A stretch of 64,000 bases of DNA from Prosopocoilus inquinatus (Eukaryota; Arthropoda; Insecta; Coleoptera; Lucanidae), in NCBI GenBank assembly GCA_036172665.1, contig CM069877.1, positions 10,994,501 to 11,058,500 on the forward strand. The letters are read 5' to 3'. Each line of letters opens with the position of its first letter. Position 1 is the first letter of the stretch. The notes under the pieces were generated by a model. It had not been told where the DNA came from. It worked only from the letters and a program-made list of their open reading frames with translations, and searched no databases. Position numbers and translations under genes: made by a program. Below, piece after piece: positions 55,987 to 64,000 of the stretch.

Positions 55987-58809
55987 AAGTTTATTTTTAC
56001 TTTATTCACTCCCGACGAGGCTATAAATCAAGAGCGAAACGTTGAGTGCTTTTCCCTTCATAATTTCGTTCGTTTCAAGATCAAAAAAACTTTTTACTTT
56101 TAATTTTTAACTTCAATTTTTTTTATTCTGTTCTGATTTTGATTGTTTTGCTTGGGTTGAATGGTAGAATGGAGTTCAGCTCTTCAGTTCTTGACTTTGA
56201 CCGAACTTTAATCGTTTTTTTTAAATTTTTTACTTTTAATTTTTTTGCTTCGACTGAATACAATTAGGTTGAGTTTAGTTGAGTTGGATTGACATCGAAA
56301 ATTGTTTCCAATTTAATTTTTAACTTCATTGTTTTTTTGATTTTAAATTTTTGTTGCCTGGATTGAACAGAATGTAGTTAAGTTGTTGGATCGAGTTTCG
56401 TTGACCTTGAACTTAGCTTTAATCGTTTTATCTCAGTCATCATCTTCTTTACCATTGCAATAATTTATTTGCGTGGTTCTTAACGAAATTATTTAGGGTG
56501 TATTAATGTTGCAATTACCGTGTTGGTTTTACCGCAGCACGCACGACCCAAAACCAGGCCGGGCGCAACGTGCACGGCCACCCCAAATTAACGCAAAGTA
56601 TGTTGCACATTAGAGCGAATATTCTATTTTTATGTATCAATCATACTTCTTGATGTGAGTCAATTTTTTCTTGAAAATTTCCGGATGCAAGGTTCCGTTC
56701 AAAAATTCGTAACTTCTAAACCACAAAAGATTATGCAACCGATTTTTTTTCAGTCAATGCTAAGGATCTTTTACGATCAAGCCGAGTCGTGAAGGGATGT
56801 TCCAAGGCTTGCTACGATTTCTTAAATATGAATAATTATAAATAACAAAAAAACCCATTTTTTTCGAATAGAACACCCTGTATTGTACTAATTATGTATT
56901 GTTTGTACTAATTAATTGAGTTAACTAAGTTACTTCCAGTTAACTCTGCCTTCTTCTTTGCCACTGCGATAATTTACGTTCATGTTTTTGTGCAAATTAT
57001 TTTAATTTGTGCTATTGTTTTAACTACCAAGTTAATGTTTCCACAACCCGCACGACCCAAAACTGTATAACGCAATTATTTAATTTTTTTAGAAAATTCA
57101 GCAGAAGACAATTGTAAAATTATAATTCAGTTTTGTGCAATTTTCTTTTTCTATCTCTGTTTATTTTCCACCTTTCAGTTTTTCTTTACTGTCAGTTTTA
57201 ATCAAAAAATAAAATAAAATAAAATAAAAGAGAGGACTCAAAAGTGTACTTAACCTGAAAATGAAAAACAGCTTGGGGGACCCTGTATAATGCAACAAAC
57301 CAAATTGGGCCAAAATACTTTAACCATTTTTATCTTGCAAAGTATTTTTTTAGTCGTCTTATAATCGACGTTTCTACCTCTGTCGTGGTTTCAAAATTTT
57401 TGTTTCTCTCTATTTATTTTTCACCTTTTAAATTTTTCTTTACTGTCAATTTCTCAATTACATTTTGCACACTCCTCTATACTATTTGATTTATATTGAA
57501 GTTTAAATTAGCATTACGTCTCGGATAATTATTTTCTCAAGAAATTTTAAATTTTATTCTTTATTTTTTGTTTTTAATGTTCGCCGTTGCCGTTTATAGA
57601 TTTTTAAACGATCGTAATAATTTCTATAGAAACAGGCCCGGAGGAAGGGTAGTTTGGGCCCTTATGCAACACAAAATCGAGTTTCGTTGACCTCGACGTT
57701 GTTCGAAGTTCGCTTTAATCGTTTTTTTTACTTTTTTACTGTACTGAACTAATTTCTTCGTATGGTACAATTAAACTATTATTATTATGATTATTATTAA
57801 TTTTTAATCTTTTACTTGTGTTCGATGAAGTTAGGTTCGTGTCTGTAGGATTGGATTGACCTTGAAATTTTTGAGCTTAACTTTAATCCTTGTATAAATT
57901 TTAATATTTTTTTTATGATTTTTTTTTAATTGTTTACTTATGTAGAACGGCGTGCACTATGATAGAATAAGTTGGGTGTGTTCAGCTGACCTTGAAATTT
58001 GTCGAGGTTTATTTTAATTTGTTTTCAATTTTTTTTACTTGGGTCGAATGGAGTTAGGTTAGGTTGTCATCGAAATTTTTTTTCGCTTTAATCCTTTTTT
58101 TTTAAATTTTTTGCTTTTTTTTAATTTTTTTACTTCAGTTGAATACATTCAGGTTAAGTTCAGTTGAGTTGGGTTGACACCGGAAATTTTTTCATTTAAT
58201 TTTCAAATTAAGTTAATTCTTGTCCGATGAAAATTGTAAATAAAAACTCTTTTACTTTTTTACTTTACTGAACTAATTTCTTTGTATGGTACATTTAAAC
58301 TATTATTATTATTATTATTATTAATTTTTAATCCTTTACTTGTGTTCAATGAAGTTAGGTTCGCGTCAGTAGGATTGGATTGACCTTGAGATTTTTGAGG
58401 CTTAACATTAATCCATGTATAAATTTTAACATTTTTTTTTTACTGAAAATATTTTTAAGTATATTGTTTTAATTAATTACTTATGCAGAACGGCGTGCAA
58501 TATGATAGAATAAGTTGGGTGAGTTCAGCTGACCTTGAAATTTGTCGAGGTTTATTTTAATTTGTTTTCAATTTTTTTTAATTGGGTCGAATGGAGTTAG
58601 GTTGGGTTGTCATCGAAAATCTTTTTCGCTTTAATCCTCATTTTAAAAATTTTTTGCTTTTAATTTTTTTACTTCAGTTGAATACAATCAGGTTGAGTTC
58701 AGTTGAGTTGGGTTGATACCGGAAATTTTTTTCATTTAATTTTTTTAAATAAAGTCGATTCTTGTCCGATGAAAATTGTAAGTCAAAAGTTTTTTTTTTA
58801 ATCTTGAAA

Positions 58810-59503
58810 CGAACGAAATTATGAAGGGAAAAACACTCAACGTTTCGCTGTTGATTAATAGCTTCGTCAGGAGTGAAGTTTATTTTTACTTTATTCACTC
58901 CCGACGAGGCTATAAATCAAGAGTGAAACGTTGAGTGCTTTTCCCTTCATAATTTCGTTCGTTTCAAGATCAAAAAGACTTTTTACTTTTAATTTTTAAC
59001 TTCAATTTTTTTAATTCTGTTCTGATTTTGATTGTTTTGCTTGGGTTGAATGGTAGAATGGAGTTCAGCTCTTCAGTTCTTGACTTTGACCGAACTTTAA
59101 TCGTTTTTTTTTAAATTTTTTACTTTTAATTTTTTTGCTTCGACTGAATACAATTAGGTTGAGTTTAGTTGAGTTGGATTGACATCGAAAATTTTCCCCC
59201 ATTTAATTTTTAACTGAATTATTTTTTTGATTTTAAATTTTCGTTGCCTGGATTGAACAGAATGTAGTTAAGTTGTTGGATCGAGTTGGTTCGAGTTTCG
59301 ACCATGAACTTAGCCTTAATCGTTTTATCTCAGTCATCCTCTTTACCATTGCGTGGTTCTTAAAGAAATTATTTAGGCTGTGTTAATGTTGCAATTACCG
59401 TGTTGGTTTTACCGCAGCACGCACGACCCTAAACCAGGCCGGGCGCAACGTGCACGGCCACCTCAAATTAACGCGAAGTATGTTGCACATTAGAGCGAAT
59501 ATT
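58810..59503 (+). repeat. 2.89-kb repeat G, truncated third unit
   Basis: It follows the unit order to GTTGCACATTAGAGCGAATATTC and then leaves the repeat at about 59503. It is more diverged than the two full units, with small deletions near 59335-59350. Confidence 0.85.
58834..58875 (-). ncRNA. Hammerhead-like motif in repeat G palindrome, unit 3
   Basis: The third copy of the minus-strand core, with stem I, CTGACGA and GAAA intact despite more divergence elsewhere in this unit. Confidence 0.58.
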
Positions 59504-60326
59504 CCAACAATTTCGATGAACTGTTCTTGTAAGAGCACGAAATAACTTCCCCGTTGCAAGCACGAGTTGATTAATTACTTAGACTAGACAGGGTGGCAAC
59601 CAGTCGGTCCAAGACGGGAATGTGCAAAATGCAATATGGCAAAAGGAAATCGTCCAGATACCTTTTTGAACATTAAAAAAAAGTAAAAGAAAACTGTTTT
59701 TCACCAAGGACGGAGAGCGAAAGCTCAAAGCAAAATTAAATTATTTTTAGTTTTGAAATAAAATGAAATTATTTTTAGTTCTGGGGGTGACGCGAATTCA
59801 TTTGGTGCTTGCTGTAAAGTCGTCTAGAAATAACGCGCGGCGTTAAACTATAATAAAAATCAAAACTGCTCGTAAATTTATTTCGAATTGAATGAAACGG
59901 CTTCGTGTAACCGGCGACGGAAGTCGCAGTTTCGATGCCGTAAAATCGGACGACGGTGAATTATTCATAAACGCAACATTTTTATGCGGTTATAAAGTAA
60001 ATTCCTTGAATGCGCGTTTTATGCTTGAATAATACGAGTGTCTTGCTCACATTGAATGGGGGCCGGGGGCGCTCGAATGAACGATCGCGCGCTCGATGAG
60101 TCCGAAGTTTTTGGTGGCAGCGCGGTGGGATAACAAAAAGTGCATCAAACACTGTTATTGTTTTACAGACGCAAAAACCTGTTTTTTTTTTCTTTTTTTT
60201 GCCAAATGAAATGCGCTTTTCGACAACGCGACATGCTCACTAATGCGGTCGTTGGTGCAATCGATATGTGCACACCGTATACATATATATACCTATTACG
60301 TTGTCGCCTAGGCACACAAATTGCAG
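59504..60326. other. No gene recognised
   Basis: Unique-looking sequence with a G-rich patch near 60058-60070. Lies upstream of a possible exon. Confidence 0.4.
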
Positions 60327-60436
60327 ATCTCGCGTTTCAATTCGAGAGAGGAGAACTGAGCAATTCGATCATCAGTTCCATTAACGCGGCAGCAGAAGAC
60401 TTCGCAGCCAAATTGCAATTGATGGATCGGATCAGC
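60327..60436 (+). CDS. Possible internal exon of an unknown gene
   Basis: A 110-bp open segment is preceded by AAATTGCAG (acceptor) and followed by a perfect donor, AGC|GTAAGT. It begins in phase 1 (two bases complete an Asp codon) and ends on a codon boundary. It encodes about 37 residues, DLAFQFERGELSNSIISSIN onward, with a hydrophilic-helical look and normal codon composition. The polypyrimidine tract is weak and I do not recognise the protein. It could be an exon of a gene spanning this region on the plus strand, or chance. Confidence 0.35.
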
Positions 60437-60669
60437 GTAAGTGCATTTAGATGATTAATGGGGCCGAAATGGAGCAGCGATATAAATTTGTTGCTTCGAC
60501 GGGGGTGGGGTGGGGGGTTCAAGTGCCCGATTCGTTTCAGCCCAGCGGGCAGTTAAAGTTGATTTAATAAGCTTCCGACACGCCCTCGCTCGATTACTTC
60601 ATTTATTAATCATTTTTTCGTTGGAGAATTTATTGGTGAAAAGAAAATATTTGACAGAGATTGTGCTCT
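60437..60669. other. Downstream of possible exon, nothing else seen
   Basis: Contains a G-rich run at 60500-60518 only. Confidence 0.4.
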
Positions 60670-60870
60670 AGCTGGTAAGTGAGTCGCCTTTTACGACACG
60701 CAGGATTTACGTCGGGAGTATTAGCTGTACGCCCCGTTAGGAATTCTTCTACCCGTTGGCTACACGATCTGTTAGGAAATTAAATTACAATTTAGTTTCA
60801 ACTAAGACGAGACGTTTAGAGAACCTTTTACGACACGCAGAATTTACATCGAGAGTATTTCACCTGTGAG
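60670..60870 (+). repeat. SINE-like repeat, left flank of ATPase fragments
   Basis: Paired motifs CCTTTTACGACACGCAGGAT (60686) and CCTTTTACGACACGCAGAAT (60824) surround GTTGGCTACACGATCTGTTA and CAGTTTCAACTGA-like sequence. It is followed by related sequence to about 60920. Direct repeat of 62636-62810. Confidence 0.8.
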
Positions 60871-60920
60871 GACGGTGTTTAAATGATAAATGCAATCATC
60901 CCTTACAGGGGAACCACTAT

Positions 60921-61101
60921 GCGCGTTCAGGGAAGATTTTGGAACAAAGCATCTTTTTTGCCCCCGTCCATTCTTCATTTAGTTTGCTAGGCCAGACTGT
61001 CAGGCGTGTCACCTCAAGTTCAATTCAGTTTAATTAAGCTTTTAGAGGTAGCGCCGTAAGGCAAGCAAAGCTGGAAATAGTTTGGAAAAAAGATAAATCC
61101 G
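60921..61101. other. No gene recognised
   Basis: Includes the phrase GTAAGGCAAGCAAAGCTGG (61057), repeated with changes at about 61501. Confidence 0.4.
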
Positions 61102-61165
61102 ACCTACGGTGCGATTCCGAAACAAATGATTGGTGATAACTGCAATTTCTTGGTATTATTTCGGC
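61102..61165 (+). pseudogene. Short Polinton-type packaging ATPase remnant
   Basis: About 21 codons reading TYGAIPKQMIGDNCNFLVLF, the same conserved stretch as in the three repeats at 61877-62612. Only this part survives here. Confidence 0.65.
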
Positions 61166-61876
61166 AGTATTTCACAAATTTGAAACATATTTATTTTGTT
61201 GTATCATATCAATGCACGTATGACGTTCGATCAGTTTCGTACTATGTGCAGTACTCGTCGTTGGAAGGAAACGTTTGGTTTTGTAGTTATCGACACTGAC
61301 TGTCCTATCGATGCGAGTAGATATCGTAAAGGGTTCGACAACCACGTACACATTTTTATGTAGTTCAGAGCAGGTTGAAAGAACAACATGTTGTAATAAA
61401 AATAAAAAAGGCAAAGGTATCTGACAAGGCACTATCTGCAAACGAAAAGTCAACAAGATAAGGTTATACGTAGTTCGAAGTGATCGAGAAGCAGGAGTGA
61501 GTAAGGCAAGCAAAACGGGAAATAGTTTGAAAAAATAATAATAAAACAAAACTTATAGATTCATTAGCAAGGACATTTGAAATAAAATAAATAGAGTTTG
61601 AAGAAACTTAATGAAAAAGAAATAACGAAAACAACGAAAGATAATATACAAATCCGAACGAGTATAAATGAAGAAAAAAGAAATAAATTTAAGGACCGTA
61701 CATTGCAAGAAAAACATTAAAATTAATTAAAAAAAAAAAAACAAAGAACGAAAAATGCAAATACAAAATGTAATTGAGAAAGAAGTAGAAGAAATCTTAA
61801 GCGACACAAAAGAAGAAAGGATCTGTTGAGAAGTCTGTGTTTAGAAACAAAAATTATCATATTTTGGATTTGAAAC
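61166..61876. other. AT-rich interval between ATPase remnants
   Basis: A minus-strand frame (61172-61549, 125 codons) is open but has no recognisable domain. The rest is A-rich. Confidence 0.4.
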
Positions 61877-62612
61877 CTACTAATGTGAAAAAATGTTCAA
61901 TTGTTGTTTGATGCTATTCAATGTACTAAACAAAATATAATTAAAGAATGCTTTACTTTTGGGCGCCCCAAAAACATCGATTGTTTTTATTCAAGTCAAA
62001 CATACGGTGCGATTCCGAAGCAAATGATTCGTGATAATTGCAATTTCTTGGTATTATTTATTAATGAAAAGGAATTTAAAAAAAATATTTGGCAGCGACT
62101 GCGCGGAGGTTTAACCCCCCGACTAATGTGAAAGAATGTTCAGTTGTTTTTTTTTTTGATGATGTTCAATGTACTGCACAAAATATAATTAAAGAATACT
62201 TTTCTCTTGGGCGCTCCAAAAATATCGATTGTTTTTATTCAAGTCAAACGTACGGTGCGATTCCGAAGCAAATGATTTGTGATAACTGCAATTTCTTGGT
62301 ATTATTTATTAATGAAAAGGAATTTAAAAAAATATTTGGCAGCGACTGCGCGGAGGTTTAGCCCCCCTACTAATGTGAAAGAATGTTCAGTTGTTGTTTT
62401 TGATGATGTTCAATGTACTGCACAAAATATAATTAAAGAATACTTTTCTTTTGGGCGCCCCAAACATATCGATTGTTTTTGTTCAAGTCAAACCTACGGT
62501 GCGATTCCGAAGCAAATGATTCGTGATAACTGCAATTTCTTGATATTATTTATTGATGAAAAGAAATTTAAAAAAAATATTGGGCAGGGAACGCGCGGAG
62601 GTTTAGCCTCCA
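61877..62612 (+). pseudogene. Triplicated fragment of a Polinton/Maverick packaging ATPase
   Basis: Three direct repeats of 242-248 bp (61877-62118, 62119-62366, 62367-62612) each encode about 75 residues. The segment contains a Walker B-like strand (VVVFDDVQC in unit 3), IIKEYFSFGRPK, DCF..SQTYGAIPKQ and RDNCNFLVLF. This matches the C-terminal half of the FtsK/HerA-type DNA-packaging ATPases of Polintons (Mavericks) and related DNA viruses. The Walker A part is absent and the units are not in one frame. No capsid, protease, integrase or polymerase B gene is seen nearby, so this is an isolated, amplified relic with no expected function. Confidence 0.72.
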
Positions 62613-62635
62613 TCTCGTCAAGATTATCTGCAATA

Positions 62636-62870
62636 TCTGGTAAGCGAGTCGCATTTTACGACATGCAGAATTTACGTCGGGAGTATTCTTCTGCCCGTTG
62701 GCTACACGATCTGTTGGGAAATTAAATTACAATTCAGTTTCAACTGAGTCGAGACTTTTAGAGATCCTTTTACGATACACAGAATTTACGTCAGGAGTAT
62801 TTTACCGGTGAGGCAAGAGTTTAAATTATAAACGCAATTACCACTTACAAGGGTCTTGCCCTTTGTAAGG
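62636..62870 (+). repeat. SINE-like repeat, right flank of ATPase fragments
   Basis: Paired motifs at 62651 and 62766 with GTTGGCTACACGATCTGTTG between them, in the same orientation and with the same downstream sequence (TAAACGCAATTACC) as the copy at 60670-60920. Confidence 0.8.
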
Positions 62871-63164
62871 CTTCAACCCTACGACCCTGAAATTTATGAC
62901 GGAAGCGAGAGAAGACAAAAAATTTAATCAACTCTTTCCATCACTTCATCTCACTCTTTTTCCCAAAATTTTTGTGAACCATAGACAACCCAATCAGCAG
63001 CAATTCAATTCAACATTACTGGTTTGAGTTTAGTTAACCAGGAGCTGTCTTTTTGCCGGCTTCTTAAAGAATTGAGATTTTGGCCGTCCTTGCCCCCCAC
63101 CCCCCGCCCCTCGCCCCACTTACACAATTACATTTTTATTTGAAATAAGGAAATAACGTCTTAT
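62871..63164. other. No gene recognised
   Basis: Contains a C-rich run near 63090-63118. Confidence 0.4.
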
Positions 63165-64000
63165 AAATCTTCCACAATAATTACGGAATAAAATTTAAAC
63201 GATTTCTTTCCGGAAATATATTATTACTGAAAATTAGTTAAAAAAAAACATTATAATAAATCAGACGACTTTTTAAAAGACTTAAAAGGGCACGTCAACC
63301 ACGTGCCGACGCGCCGTTGCGCCCTTTCGCCAAAGCCGGGAGTTGATCGAAGAGAAAAAGAAAGATATCGGAACAATCTTACGTGATGGAAAAATTCCAC
63401 TCGCCGTAGCGTATCTCGCCTGCCATGTTTTCAGGACGGCAGATAACGAGTCTGCTCCGCTCAGGCGTTGGATGGTTTTCGAAGCGTCAACGATACAAAA
63501 AAAATGGAGATAAGTGCGACGTCGGAGTCGCAAGCTTGTTAAAGACGGATTCCTCACAATCAGGGGGTGGGGGTAGGAAATAGGCCCCGTAGCAAGTTGC
63601 TTTAGAAATGGGAAACAAACTCATGTAAATGAAACGCCAAGAAAAAACGAAAACGTGATCGACAAATGACGTACGTGCAGTAGAAACGGGAAAGAACAAC
63701 GGAAACGGAATCAACGAGCCCCAAGAAGTCCACCTCAACAAATCCGCAGCAGTGACCCACAAGCTCCCTTGAGGTGACAGGGCTCGAAAGACGGAAATAC
63801 ATATGAACTTTTATCATAGCAAACAAAATCGACCGTCCACCTAGAATCAGCGTGTGCAACAACCTTCACGCATTACAGAATAAAATTTAAATATTTCCAG
63901 AAATATATTAACACAGAAAATTATTTAAAAAAAAATATCATAATAAATTAGACGACTTTTTAAAAGACTTAAAAGGGCACGTCAACCACGTGCCGACGCG
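63165..64000 (+). repeat. ~692-bp tandem repeat H, first unit and start of second
   Basis: The block GAATAAAATTTAAA..TTTCC.GAAATATATTA through GACTTTTTAAAAGACTTAAA and AGGGCACGTCAACCACGTGC occurs at 63184-63310 and again at 63876-64000, a 692-bp period cut by the window edge. The unit also contains repeat E (63555-63760, shared with 35340-35545) and a 7-bp-stem palindrome GGCACGT/ACGTGCC. Minus-strand frames inside it have no recognisable domain. Confidence 0.8.

Larger units (their letters stand above)
53010..58809 (+). repeat. 2.89-kb tandem repeat G, two near-identical units
   Basis: CGAACGAAATTATGAAGGG occurs at 53031, 55921 and 58810, periods of 2890 and 2889 bp. The two full units differ by only scattered substitutions and one- or few-base indels, so the duplication is recent. 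Each unit holds a long palindrome with a hammerhead-like core, a stretch GCAGCACGCACGACCCAAAA, T-rich satellite C phrases, and an internal ~520-bp sub-duplication (for example 54928 and 55447). No open frame of note. Possible assembly duplication should be excluded. Confidence 0.93.

Noticed and set aside
61172..61549. 125-codon minus-strand ORF near the ATPase remnants
   Set aside because: It was considered as another Polinton gene, but no capsid, protease, integrase or polymerase motif is visible.

Overview
The window looks like gene-poor, repeat-dense nuclear DNA of an arthropod, most likely an insect. The host-gene evidence is one coding exon of the neuropeptide gene ITP (ion transport peptide, CHH family) on the minus strand at 42196-42449. 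It ends at the family's conserved splice position after mature residue 40. One further possible host exon, of unknown gene, lies at 60327-60436 (+). No bacterial-type operons, rRNA or tRNA genes were seen. The insect order cannot be fixed from what is visible.

Most of the window is mobile or tandem DNA. A mosaic repeat called here 'family A' recurs in both orientations at about 250-700, 2590-3440, 4665-5044, 10909-12090, 16330-16530, 18700-21010 (inverted tandem array), 22895-24885 (inverted higher-order array), 26935-27445 with 30498-30650, 34400-35240 and 35800-36370. Two elements with Transib/RAG1-type ends have inserted into it. A 3.05 kb element (27446-30497, TSD CGCCG) holds a decayed Transib transposase. 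A 5.86 kb composite (5045-10908, TSD CAGCG) has no visible transposase and has collected two non-LTR retrotransposon copies and a foldback element.

Region by region: 1-5044 family A, a 39-bp minisatellite and a hammerhead-like motif; 5045-10908 nested transposons; 10909-16550 family A units, short tandem duplications and a hAT-like MITE; 16550-18700 GC-rich sequence without recognised genes; 18700-24885 family A arrays around an AT-rich satellite; 25000-31640 the Transib element and flanks; 31647-32972 a hammerhead-bearing hairpin and two MITE-like palindromes; 34400-38830 more family A plus 28-bp satellite blocks; 40335-43540 the ITP exon between two halves of a ~170-186 bp repeat array; 46575-47750 a 240-bp satellite; 48718-51180 a partly triplicated segment; 52440-59503 a 2.89-kb tandem repeat whose units each carry a long palindrome with a second hammerhead-like motif; 60670-62810 a SINE-like repeat flanking a tandemly triplicated fragment of a Polinton/Maverick-type packaging ATPase; 63165-64000 a ~692-bp tandem repeat running off the window.

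The least ordinary signals are (1) two families of hammerhead-ribozyme-like motifs with palindromic stem III inside dispersed repeats, (2) the RSS-like Transib ends with exact 5-bp duplications in one repeat family, and (3) amplification of a partial packaging ATPase as a small tandem repeat. All calls come from reading the sequence; no alignment, folding or database search was run.
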